In this document: positions 7,979 through 14,764 of the stretch, in pieces
Position numbering within the stretch: position 1 is the first letter of the stretch
Layout: each line of letters starts with the position of its first letter
From: Cryomorphaceae bacterium BACL11 MAG-121001-bin54
GTDB lineage: Bacteria > Bacteroidota > Bacteroidia > Flavobacteriales > BACL11
Reading direction: 5' to 3'
NCBI GenBank assembly: GCA_905182255.1
Contig: CAJJAH010000002.1
Location: forward strand, 1-64,000
Length of the DNA: 64,000 nt
Position numbers and translations under genes: made by a program
The notes under the pieces: generated by a model
What the model was told of the DNA's origin: nothing
The model's database searches: none
What the model saw: only the letters and a program-made list of their open reading frames with translations

Positions 7979-9127
7979 ATGAAAAAATTACTACTAGTAT
8001 TAATTTGCTTACCCTCTATTGGGTTTGGGCAATGTGATAGACAACAAATAGTTGACAATTACAATAATATATATTTAGGCAGTGAGGTTTCAACACCTCA
8101 ATTAGGATGGACGGGAAATATAAACACTTGTGATCCCGGTACAATCTCAACTCTCTCAATAAACAATACACTAGATAGAATAAACTATTTTAGAGATTTA
8201 GTAGGATTGCCTTCAGACATTATCTTTGACCCAATTTTAAATCAAAAATGCCAAGAATCAGCATTAATGATGGAGGCAAATGGAACAGTAGATCATTACC
8301 CTCCAGCAAGTTGGAATTGTTATACCACAGATGGAGCATCTGCTGCTGCAAATTCCAATTTAGTTATTGGTAGACATTCCTCAGGAGCTATAACTGGAAT
8401 GATAGAGGATCCTGGAAGTCACAATTACTTTGTTGGACATAGAAGATGGCTCTTATACACAAGAGCAAATACTTTTGGAACAGGTTCTACTGATAATACA
8501 AATGTAACCTGGGTGGCGGATATCCCGAGTTTTAACGCGCCATTCTATGAATTTGTAGCTTATCCATCTGAAGGTTTTTTCCCTGCTCCCTTAGTATTTG
8601 AGAGATGGTCTTTGTCTATGCCAGATGCAGACTTTAGTAATACTACAATATCTATGACTGATGAGCAAGGAATAAATATTCCTCTAACAATTGAACCGGC
8701 GTATCCTGGAGGTGCAATAATAGGTGATAATACAATAGTTTGGGTGCCTGATCAGGCTTATTTAAACCTAAATAGCTCTGAGGATGAAAAATATACTATA
8801 AACATATCAAGTTTTTCTATAGTACTACCCATTGCAAACCAACCGCCCATTATTGTACCTCCTTACAGCTATGAAGTTATTATAATGACTAAAATGAATG
8901 GTTCTAATCTAGTTCACCCACCAAATTGCCCTAACTTGACTGTATGGGATGAAGACTCCTGCTCCTGTATCAATCAAAGTACTTCTACAATTGAACTTTA
9001 TCCAAACAAAAGAGAACTATTAAAAATTACAAACATATTTGGTCAATCAACAAATGAGAAAAAGAATACACCACTCTTTTACATCTATGATGATGGAACA
9101 GTTGAGAAAAAAATAATTCTTGAATAA
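7979..9127 (+). CDS. Secreted CAP-superfamily (SCP/PR1) protein
   Basis: 382 residues. The signal peptide MKKLLLVLICLPSIGFGQ is followed by a CAP domain at ~55-170: an N-terminal helix (TLDRINYFRDLVGL), LNQKCQESALMMEANGTVDHYPP supplying a His, and DPGSHNYFVGHRRWLL, the conserved H/GHRRWLL end of the family. CAP proteins bind lipids or act in cell-surface interactions; the substrate here is unknown. After a beta-rich region the protein ends with the local tail (LLKITNIFGQ ... LFYIYDDGTVEKKIILE), suggesting T9SS export. The leader and signal-peptide DNA is nearly identical to that of the pseudogene at 9151. Confidence 0.85.
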   Translation: MKKLLLVLICLPSIGFGQCDRQQIVDNYNNIYLGSEVSTPQLGWTGNINTCDPGTISTLSINNTLDRINYFRDLVGLPSDIIFDPILNQKCQESALMMEANGTVDHYPPASWNCYTTDGASAAANSNLVIGRHSSGAITGMIEDPGSHNYFVGHRRWLLYTRANTFGTGSTDNTNVTWVADIPSFNAPFYEFVAYPSEGFFPAPLVFERWSLSMPDADFSNTTISMTDEQGINIPLTIEPAYPGGAIIGDNTIVWVPDQAYLNLNSSEDEKYTINISSFSIVLPIANQPPIIVPPYSYEVIIMTKMNGSNLVHPPNCPNLTVWDEDSCSCINQSTSTIELYPNKRELLKITNIFGQSTNEKKNTPLFYIYDDGTVEKKIILE

Positions 9128-9150
9128 AAGATTAACAAACAACTAAGATC

Positions 9151-9275
9151 ATGAAAAAATTACTACTAATATTAATTTGCTTACTTTTATTGGTTTTGGG
9201 CAGCCTTCTAATGTAAATATACCTGACGCTAACTTTAAGGATATTTAGTTGGGAATACGGTGGGGCTTTTATTTA
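9151..9275 (+). pseudogene. Truncated secreted-protein gene (head of a 12886-type paralog)
   Basis: The leader AGATTAACAAACAACTAAGA and a signal-peptide start MKKLLLILICL match gene 7979, but a frameshift follows. In the shifted frame it reads VNIPDANFK, which is the start of the mature protein of gene 12886. A second one-base loss follows (AAGGATATTTAG versus AAAGCATATTTAGTT). The remainder stops short of element D. It looks like a broken copy cut off at the element. Confidence 0.75.
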
Positions 9276-9306
9276 AAAGTATTTTTTTCATAATTAATTA
9301 TAAAAT

Positions 9307-9371
9307 AAAACCCACTCAAATGAGTGGGTTTATTTTTGGTGGGCCTCTCGGTCCTTATTTCGAACTTTTTT
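9307..9371 (+). repeat. Dispersed structured element, copy D
   Basis: Hairpin AAACCCACTCAAATGAGTGGGTTT, then GGGCC-TCTC-GGTCC. The third part is degraded to TTATTTCGAACTTTTTT, so the AAGTTCGAACTT palindrome is partly lost. It lies directly after the truncated gene at 9151 and before the patatin cassette. Confidence 0.84.
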
Positions 9372-9397
9372 AAGAATAGTTAGAGTTAATTTACCAT

Positions 9398-9422
9398 AAA
9401 AAGCTATGCACGCATAGTTTTT
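9398..9422. promoter_or_regulatory. Palindrome upstream of patatin gene
   Basis: AAAAAGCTATGC-AC-GCATAGTTTTT is an inverted repeat (one unpaired G) ending five bases before a TATATTTG box. Its core (TATGC..GCATA) resembles the palindrome at 993-1019, although the flanks differ. Operator-like by position. Confidence 0.45.
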
Positions 9423-9426
9423 ATAT

Positions 9427-9434
9427 TATATTTG
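9427..9434 (+). promoter_or_regulatory. -7 box for patatin gene
   Basis: TATATTTG matches TAnnTTTG, 17 bp before the start codon. The -33 region is occupied by the palindrome. Confidence 0.5.
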
Positions 9435-9450
9435 CTATAATAAAACAGAT

Positions 9451-10305
9451 ATGAAGAAAAAAGAAAAAATAGCATTAGTAATTGAAGGAGGGGGATTTAA
9501 ATCTGTTTTTTCAGCGGGGGTTTTAGATGCATTTTTAATGAATAAATTTAATCCTTTTGATATTTATATAGGTGTTTCAAGTGGGGCAATGTCTTTAACT
9601 TATTATATAACTGGTCAATACAAATCATATTTTTCGCTTTCAAAAGAAGTATCTGTTAATGAGGAATTCTTAAGCTATAAACATGCCTTTTCAGAACAAG
9701 GATATATGGATTTAAAGTTTTTAACAGAATATGCTAAAAAAAATAAACCGTTAGAATTACAAAATATTAAGGATTCTACTGAGAATAAACAATTTTATAT
9801 AGTAGGTACAAATTTAGATAATGGTGAAGCTGTTTATTTAGAGCCAAACAAAAAGACTATTTATAGATGTCTACGAGCAACTTCTTCATTGCCATTTTTT
9901 ACTAAAGGTAAATGTAAGGTTAATGGGGTAAATTTAATGGATGGAGCATGGTCTGATGCAATACCAGCAAAATCAGCATCTGATTTTGGTGCAAATAAAA
10001 TAATTGTTATTAGACCACACCCTTTAGGTTATAAATTAGATGGATTAAGTTATTTGTCCTTGCTTGCTGGATATTGGTGGAAGAGTAAGCCGCATGTAAG
10101 TGATAATTTCTTTAAAGAAAAGAATAATTATAATGAAGCTGTAGATTTTTTAACGAAAAAACATAAAAACATAAAGATTCTACAGATCTGTCCTGACAAT
10201 CTCTTAAAGTCAGGAGTAGTTGGAACTAGCAAAGAAGATTTAATACGAGATTATCATTGTGGTTTTAAAAAGGGTATAGATTTCCTTAATACTAACTTTC
10301 TATAA
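9451..10305 (+). CDS. Patatin-like phospholipase family protein
   Basis: 284 residues, no signal peptide. It has the patatin signature set: a Gly-rich oxyanion loop (IEGGGFKSVFSAGVLD, residues ~11-26), the nucleophile elbow GVSSG (Ser about residue 43), and the catalytic Asp in MDGAWSDAIPA (~170). The size and C-terminal layout fit the short bacterial patatin group that includes E. coli YjjU. Predicted cytosolic acyl-hydrolase on phospholipid or another acyl ester; the substrate is not known. It forms a single-gene cassette between elements D and E, with its stop codon overlapping element E and its own promoter plus palindrome. Confidence 0.88.
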   Translation: MKKKEKIALVIEGGGFKSVFSAGVLDAFLMNKFNPFDIYIGVSSGAMSLTYYITGQYKSYFSLSKEVSVNEEFLSYKHAFSEQGYMDLKFLTEYAKKNKPLELQNIKDSTENKQFYIVGTNLDNGEAVYLEPNKKTIYRCLRATSSLPFFTKGKCKVNGVNLMDGAWSDAIPAKSASDFGANKIIVIRPHPLGYKLDGLSYLSLLAGYWWKSKPHVSDNFFKEKNNYNEAVDFLTKKHKNIKILQICPDNLLKSGVVGTSKEDLIRDYHCGFKKGIDFLNTNFL

Positions 10306-10364
10306 ACCCATAATGATCGGGTTTCTTTTTAGTGGGCCTCTCGGTCCTAAGTTCGAACTTTTTT
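10304..10364 (+). repeat. Dispersed structured element, copy E (divergent first hairpin)
   Basis: Here the first hairpin is AAACCC-ATAATGAT-CGGGTTT. The CACTCA/TGAGTG part is replaced while the outer AAACCC/GGGTTT pairing survives. The rest (AGTGGGCCTCTCGGTCCTAAGTTCGAACTT plus a T-run) matches copies A and B. It begins inside the patatin stop codon and ends five bases from the DHFR-type gene's stop, so it separates two convergent genes. Confidence 0.82.
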
Positions 10365-10368
10365 GATC

Positions 10369-10902
10369 CTAACTTAAAATTTTTGAATAAGTAAATTGTA
10401 CTAAACCGCTTTCAAACTCATCTGTTTTTTTTAGTTGGAAATTTTGTGGGACTATTCCTTTTTCAAACAATAATGTTCCTTTTTTTAATTCAACAGGAAC
10501 TACAGAAAGAATGATTTGATCAATTAGATTTTTACTAATTAAGTATTTTGCTAATTCTGCTCCTCCGTCACAATATATATTTTTTGTAGAAGATTTCTTT
10601 AACTGAGCAACTAGCTCTGAAATATCATTAGAAAAAAAGGTTAGTTTCTTTTTTCCTAATTTTTTTTTATCTCTTGATATAACATAGACATTTTTGTTTT
10701 CATGATAAGGGAAGCCCATGGAAATTACTTTATCATATGTTTTTCTTCCAACTAATATAGGTCCTACAGAATTTATAAATTTCAAATAACCATAATCTTC
10801 ACCTTCAATTTCTACTAATTTTAAGAAACTTAAGTCATCTGATTCACCTGAAATAAAACCATCTTGAGATGATGCTATATATAGAACTAAGTTATTATTC
10901 AT
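10369..10902 (-). CDS. RibD C-terminal / dihydrofolate reductase family protein
   Basis: 177 residues from the ATG at 10902. It matches the DHFR/RibD C-terminal fold: LVLYIASSQDGFISG at the N-terminus, ILVGRKTYDKVI with the GRKTYD NADPH-binding signature, NVYVISRDK, NIYCDGGAELAKYLI and DQIILSVVPVELKKGTLLF. Likely an NADPH-dependent reductase; the substrate is unknown, and it should not be assumed to be folate. The ORF track starts at 10974, but the extra 24 residues are a translation of element F, so I choose 10902. A minus-strand TAAATTTG box at 10972-10979 fits. Single-gene cassette between E and F. Confidence 0.85.
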   Translation of the reverse strand: MNNNLVLYIASSQDGFISGESDDLSFLKLVEIEGEDYGYLKFINSVGPILVGRKTYDKVISMGFPYHENKNVYVISRDKKKLGKKKLTFFSNDISELVAQLKKSSTKNIYCDGGAELAKYLISKNLIDQIILSVVPVELKKGTLLFEKGIVPQNFQLKKTDEFESGLVQFTYSKILS

Positions 10903-10916
10903 TTCGTAAAAATAAT

Positions 10917-10979
10917 AAAACCCACTCAATTGAGTGGGTTTCTTTTTGGTGGGCCTTTCGGATCTCGAATTCAAATTTA
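10917..10979 (+). repeat. Dispersed structured element, copy F (degenerate right side)
   Basis: Hairpin AAACCCACTCAATTGAGTGGGTTT and TTTTTGGTGGGCC are intact. The second hairpin is GGGCC-TTTC-GGATC (stem eroded) and the third part reads CTCGAATTCAAATTT. It forms the 5' leader of the minus-strand reductase gene and is the last copy seen in the window. Confidence 0.82.
10972..10979 (-). promoter_or_regulatory. Minus-strand -7 box at edge of element F
   Basis: The minus strand reads TAAATTTG (TAnnTTTG). Transcription from here would run through element F, including its terminator-like hairpin, before reaching the reductase start at 10902. Confidence 0.45.
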
Positions 10980-11025
10980 ATATTTTATAAAATAAGAGAT
11001 TACTCAGATAATCGAATAAATTTAT

Positions 11026-11033
11026 TAAATTTG
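11026..11033 (+). promoter_or_regulatory. TAnnTTTG box
   Basis: TAAATTTG on the plus strand, upstream of the possible attachment-site scar. No convincing gene follows directly. Confidence 0.3.
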
Positions 11034-11049
11034 ATTTAGTAGATTGGTT

Positions 11050-11140
11050 AGCGGTGCAAAATGTGGTGCAAATTTTAGTTTTAAAGCTTACTGTAATCTA
11101 GTGAAAAGGGTAGAGGTTGTAATCCTGCTACCCCGAAATC
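11050..11140 (+). other. Possible integration-site scar with tRNA T-arm-like stem
   Basis: GCGGTGCAAAATGTGGTGCAAAT holds two tandem GGTGCAAA repeats, resembling arm sites near tyrosine recombinases. It is followed by GGGTAG-AGG-TTGTAAT-CCT-G-CTACCC, a stem with a 7-nt loop reminiscent of a tRNA T-arm and acceptor end. A fragment of a mobile-element-type protein follows at 11185. No intact tRNA can be folded and no integrase is present, so this is only a suggestion. Confidence 0.3.
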
Positions 11141-11184
11141 AAAACAATAAAGTATCTTTTATATTATATACTAAAGAATATAAT

Positions 11185-11307
11185 ATGCCATTTAAGAAAG
11201 GAATAAGCGGAAACCCTGTAGATAGACCTAAAGGTTCTCTAAGCACTACTACTAAGAACATAAGAGAGCATATAAGCCAAGCTATTGACGGAAACAAGAT
11301 AATGTAG
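11185..11307 (+). pseudogene. DUF5681-like fragment (phage or mobile-element type)
   Basis: From the internal ATG the product is 40 residues: MPFKKGISGNPVDRPKGS and a short helix. The KGxSGNPxxRPKGS signature is typical of the N-terminus of DUF5681-type proteins in phages and integrative elements, which are normally much longer. The ORF-track start (TTG 11044) adds unrelated sequence. Probably a truncated remnant. Confidence 0.45.
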
Positions 11308-11381
11308 TAGTTAATAATAATTCTTAAGTTTACAGACTTTAAAACAATAGATTAACAATAAACTAATTAAAACACACTATT

Positions 11382-11741
11382 ATGAGAAAACTACTTTACA
11401 CATTATTGGCAGTATCACTTATCTTTTCAGCTTGTAAGAAAGAAGAGGAAGATAATATTTTTACTGGAAATTGGACTGGAACTTATTCAGGTGATGATTC
11501 TGGAGTTTGGGCTGCTACAATTTCTTCAACTGGGAATATCAACGGAAGTTCAACTAATTCTGCTGGAGATAATCAAAATTTAAGTGGTTCAGTAACATCT
11601 AACGGATCTTTTTCAGCAACATCTGGGTCAGGCACACTTGGAAGTAATTTTGTTGGACAACTTAGCGGTAATTATGGAAGCGGAACTTGGAGTAATTCAT
11701 CAGTTGGTTTTACAGGAACTTGGGAAGGCAATAAACAATGA
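11382..11741 (+). CDS. Small lipoprotein, Gly/Ser-rich beta repeat
   Basis: 119 residues. The type II signal peptide MRKLLYTLLAVSLIFSACKK is almost identical to that of gene 1068. The mature part alternates short strands and turns (GNWTGTYSGDDSG, NINGSSTNSAG, GSFSATSGSGTLGSNF, GNYGSGTWSN), typical of small secreted beta-sheet lipoproteins. Function unknown. The upstream leader AACAATAGATTAACAATAAAC recurs before gene 12530. The stop overlaps the next start (ATGA), indicating translational coupling. Confidence 0.75.
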   Translation: MRKLLYTLLAVSLIFSACKKEEEDNIFTGNWTGTYSGDDSGVWAATISSTGNINGSSTNSAGDNQNLSGSVTSNGSFSATSGSGTLGSNFVGQLSGNYGSGTWSNSSVGFTGTWEGNKQ

Positions 11742-12010
11742 AAAAGCTATTACTTATGTTAATTGCTTTACCTATGATTGGGTTTGGGCAACAAAACTCA
11801 AATCAGATGGGAAGTAGTATGGATGCTGCAATAAATACTGTATTAGAATATACCTTTGAATACCTTAGCAAGGATAATTTTTATACTCCTAATGGGGAAT
11901 TTAAAATTTCTACTAAAAAATATAGTATTGACTGGAATAACACAAAATTTATAAAATGGAAAATAATTCAACCAAAGGATTCATTACAAGTAATTAAAAT
12001 AATAGATTAA
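11738..12010 (+). CDS. Short secreted protein
   Basis: 90 residues, with the local signal peptide MKKLLLMLIALPMIGFGQ followed by a ~70-residue mature chain with no recognised domain (NTVLEYTFEYLSKDN, KISTKKYSIDWNNTK). It overlaps the preceding lipoprotein gene by 4 bp. It may be a complete small protein or the surviving head of a larger family member, since no C-terminal tail is present. Confidence 0.6.
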   Translation: MKKLLLMLIALPMIGFGQQNSNQMGSSMDAAINTVLEYTFEYLSKDNFYTPNGEFKISTKKYSIDWNNTKFIKWKIIQPKDSLQVIKIID

Positions 12011-12036
12011 AAAACAACTAATTAAAAGACACCATT

Positions 12037-12501
12037 ATGAAAAAACTACTACTTATATTACTTTGCTTGCCATTACTTTTTACAACTTGTAAGAAAGAAG
12101 ACGAAGAGCCAACATCTATATCAATTCTAGGAAGTTGGGAAAGTATTGAATGGAAAGCCTTATATAGTAGTGGATATTGGACTTCTTTCCCTAACGGACA
12201 AAAAGTAATAACATATAATAGCAGTGAAACAGAAGACTTTTGGTTAGATTTAATCTTTTTATCAGATGGTGATGTTTTGGGGATTGATGAAGATGGTTTC
12301 TCAATGCCTGGATCTTGGGCTAAAAATGGAAACACTTTAATAATAGATGACAATAACTTTACTATTACTAATTTAAGTGCTTCATCTTTAACAGTGTATA
12401 CAACTGAAGCAGATACAAGTACTCCCTATTGGAATCCAATGAATGATACAATATATTTTACTGAACGAACTGATACAATTAAATGGATAAGAAACAATTA
12501 A
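12037..12501 (+). CDS. Lipocalin-like lipoprotein
   Basis: 154 residues. The lipobox is around LLFTTCKKEDEEP. The mature part begins ISILGSWESIEWKAL and continues with alternating strands ending DTIYFTERTDTIKWIRNN, the pattern of small Bacteroidota lipocalin-like lipoproteins. Probable outer-membrane anchor; ligand unknown. The ATG is preceded by the recurring A-rich leader with an ACAACTAATTAAAA stretch. Confidence 0.75.
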   Translation: MKKLLLILLCLPLLFTTCKKEDEEPTSISILGSWESIEWKALYSSGYWTSFPNGQKVITYNSSETEDFWLDLIFLSDGDVLGIDEDGFSMPGSWAKNGNTLIIDDNNFTITNLSASSLTVYTTEADTSTPYWNPMNDTIYFTERTDTIKWIRNN

Positions 12502-12529
12502 AACAATAGATTAACAATAAACTAAGATT

Positions 12530-12820
12530 ATGAAAAAACTACTTTACTTAACAATTTTGATATTTAGCCTAACTTCTTGTGTTGATGAAGAAGAGAAGTG
12601 CATAGATCAAATAAAATCTTGTATTATTAACAAAGGAGGTGAACTTTGTATTTCTATAGCCATTAATGAATATTGTGGTACAAATTTTGATCCTCATTTT
12701 AATGAATGGTGGTATGAAATGCAAGATTGGGCAAAAGAATCTGATTTAAATAAGAAAAAACTAATTAAGCTTGCAAATAAAATAGAGAAAGAAGCAGAAA
12801 AACAGTTAGCAAGGAGTTAG
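12530..12820 (+). CDS. Small lipoprotein, Cys-containing, helical
   Basis: 96 residues with lipobox FSLTSC (Cys about residue 17). The mature part is acidic then helical, with three further Cys (DQIKSCIINKGGELCISIAINEYCG) and a Lys/Glu-rich end. No domain recognised. It shares the leader AACAATAGATTAACAATAAAC with gene 11382 and could belong to the same transcription unit as 12037. Confidence 0.65.
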   Translation: MKKLLYLTILIFSLTSCVDEEEKCIDQIKSCIINKGGELCISIAINEYCGTNFDPHFNEWWYEMQDWAKESDLNKKKLIKLANKIEKEAEKQLARS

Positions 12821-12885
12821 ATGAAATTGCTCGCATTTGGATAAAAAAAGAGATTTGTAGAGTTAAAAAATAGATTAATAAACAA

Positions 12886-13650
12886 ATGAAAAAACTACTA
12901 ATTATATTACTTTACTTACCTATGATTGGGTTTGGGCAAAACGTAAACATACCTGACGCTAACTTTAAAGCATATTTAGTTGGAGAGCCTTCTATTAATA
13001 CTAATGGAGATTCTGAGATACAAGTAAGCGAGGCTGCTGCTTTTAATGACACTATTGATTGCGATAATAAAAATATTTCTGATTTAACAGGAATTGAATC
13101 CTTTACTTTACTTAATGCTCTTAGTTGCAATAATAACAACCTCACTAATCTAGACTTATCTAATAATATAGAATTAATTCTTATATATTGCGCGTACAAT
13201 CAAATTAGCTCTATTAATGTAAGTAATAATGAAGATTTAATTATGTTAGGTGCTGAAAATAATTTACTTAGCTCCATTGATGTCAGTAATAATACCAATC
13301 TAGTCAATTTGATATGTTATTCTAATCAATTACTAAGTGCCGATGTGAGGAATGGAAACAATCAGAATGCAGAATGGTATATGTTTAGCGATAATCCAAA
13401 TTTAGAATGTATTAATGTAGATAATCCAACTTACTCTACTAATAATTGGTTAGTTGCTTTTGGAATGATTGATTCATCAATGTATTTTAGTAGTAACTGT
13501 AATAACTCAACATTAATTCAAGAACAAACTAAAAACAAAAAACTACTTAAAATTACAGACCTATTAGGAAGAGAAACAAAACAAATCAACCAACCACTCT
13601 TTTACATCTACAATGATAGAACAGTAGAGAAAAGAATAGTTGTAGAATAA
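12886..13650 (+). CDS. Secreted leucine-rich-repeat-like protein with short sorting-like tail
   Basis: 254 residues. The signal peptide MKKLLIILLYLPMIGFGQ is followed by NVNIPDANFKAYLVG, a common start of Bacteroidota secreted LRR proteins. Four to five repeats follow with the pattern LTNLDLSNNIELILIYC and SINVSNNEDL. The tail (LLKITDLLGRET ... LFYIYNDRTVEKRIVVE) matches genes 2000 and 7979 and the fragment at 16848. Likely exported and involved in surface binding. The pseudogene at 9151 is a broken copy of its 5' part. Confidence 0.82.
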   Translation: MKKLLIILLYLPMIGFGQNVNIPDANFKAYLVGEPSINTNGDSEIQVSEAAAFNDTIDCDNKNISDLTGIESFTLLNALSCNNNNLTNLDLSNNIELILIYCAYNQISSINVSNNEDLIMLGAENNLLSSIDVSNNTNLVNLICYSNQLLSADVRNGNNQNAEWYMFSDNPNLECINVDNPTYSTNNWLVAFGMIDSSMYFSSNCNNSTLIQEQTKNKKLLKITDLLGRETKQINQPLFYIYNDRTVEKRIVVE

Positions 13651-14024
13651 ATAATTAAATTTACTTACTTTAAAACAATTAGCTAACTTAAATCCCTGTA
13701 AATTTTATAAATATATTTAAAGATTTAGAGAGTTATAAAATTGATCTTAAGTGTGAGTGTTTAAGTGTATTGCTTGAAGTAGAAGTTGAGGTGTTGTTTA
13801 CGATATTTAGTTTTTGAACTCTATAAATCAGGCCTATTATCATTAAGTTTAATATATTTGCAAAGCAGGCTATAAATAACTTTATACTCTTGTTAAAAGA
13901 TGTCCTAATAGGTGCACCTTTAAGAATGTAAAATATAAGTTACTGATAACAAGCAATATACTGGATAGGTTCATTTCCTGATTCGTATGCTAAAAAATTT
14001 AAGTTTTAAAAAACAACTATTATT
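13651..14024 (+). other. Gene-free interval
   Basis: 374 bp with no convincing ORF. It contains a TATATTTG box at 13853-13860, a small palindrome AGGTGCACCT near 13910, and otherwise AT-rich DNA. It separates the secreted-gene array from the TerB/SPFH module. The TATATTTG box is a possible start of that module's transcript with a ~160-nt leader. Confidence 0.4.
13853..13860 (+). promoter_or_regulatory. TAnnTTTG box upstream of TerB/SPFH module
   Basis: TATATTTG matches the -7 consensus. A good -33 match at the expected distance is not visible. Confidence 0.35.
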
Positions 14025-14762
14025 ATGTATAATGAAAAATTTGAAAAATTAATTGAATTAGCCTTAGTTGATGGTGAAGTTACTGATAAAGAGAAAAATA
14101 TTCTTTTAAGAAAAGCTGAAGAGAATGGAATTGACCTTGATGAATTTGAAATGGTGCTTGATGCAAAATTGTATGAAAAACAGCAAAGTATTAAACAAAC
14201 AAAACCAGAAGATTCTAATACTGTAAAAACTGATAAATTTGGTGATGTAAAGAAATGTCCTGCATGTGGTTCAATGATTCAATCTTTTCAAATTAAATGT
14301 ATTGATTGTGATCATGAATTTTCAAATATTGAGGCAAATACTTCTATTCAAAAGCTTTCTAAATTATTATACGAAGCAGAGAGCCAGAGAGATGATAAAG
14401 TTACAGCAAGTAGTGTAATTGGTGGGTTATTTAAAAACTCTCTTGGGGGTGGTGCACTATCCAATGCTTTAGGTGGAGAATCCAAGACTGATAAAAGGAA
14501 AAAAGAAATTATTTCTACATTTTCTGTTCCTAACACAAAAGCTGATATTCTAGATTTTTTATCTTTAGCTTTTCCAAAATCAAAAAGTAAAGGAAATTTT
14601 TTTACAAAAAATAATCCAGAATATATAGAACATAATGAGTTTGTATCAGTATGGAAAACAAAGTCTGAACAAATAATTATGAAAGCAAGATTTTCAATGA
14701 AAGATGATAAAAAAACGCTGGATGAAATTAACTATTATGCTAATCAATTAAAAATATCATAA
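14025..14762 (+). CDS. TerB-like N-terminus plus zinc-ribbon protein
   Basis: 245 residues, cytoplasmic. Residues ~5-50 look like a TerB-type acidic helical domain (LIELALVDGEVTDKEKNILLRKAEE). Residues ~78-100 form a zinc ribbon (CPACGSMI ... CIDCDHEF). The C-terminal ~140 residues have a Gly-rich segment (GGLFKNSLGGGALSNALGG) and an uncharacterised end. TerB domains are associated with membrane-linked stress complexes. Here the next gene encodes an SPFH protein, and the ribbon/SPFH pairing recalls the Bacillus YdjG/YdjI pair. The two genes are 2 bp apart and almost certainly translated together. Confidence 0.7.
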   Translation: MYNEKFEKLIELALVDGEVTDKEKNILLRKAEENGIDLDEFEMVLDAKLYEKQQSIKQTKPEDSNTVKTDKFGDVKKCPACGSMIQSFQIKCIDCDHEFSNIEANTSIQKLSKLLYEAESQRDDKVTASSVIGGLFKNSLGGGALSNALGGESKTDKRKKEIISTFSVPNTKADILDFLSLAFPKSKSKGNFFTKNNPEYIEHNEFVSVWKTKSEQIIMKARFSMKDDKKTLDEINYYANQLKIS

Positions 14763-14764
14763 AT

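Noticed and set aside
10903-10974. Longer N-terminus for the RibD/DHFR-type gene
   Set aside because: The extra residues are simply element F translated; the internal ATG gives the normal family start.
41-10979. Calling the elements A-F classical integron attC sites
   Set aside because: They lack the paired RYYYAAC/GTTRRRY core sites and fold as three separate hairpins instead of one long imperfect arm. No integron integrase is in the window.
11044-11184. ORF 11044 as one 87-residue gene
   Set aside because: The first 47 residues come from a TTG start in non-coding DNA and show no protein-like pattern. Only the part from 11185 resembles a known family.
12018-13199. Minus-strand ORFs at 12018-12353 and 12912-13199
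   Set aside because: Both lie opposite clear signal-peptide genes and lack domain similarity.
13651-14024. A hidden small gene in the gap before the TerB gene
   Set aside because: All frames are broken by stops and none has a plausible start with coding-like composition.
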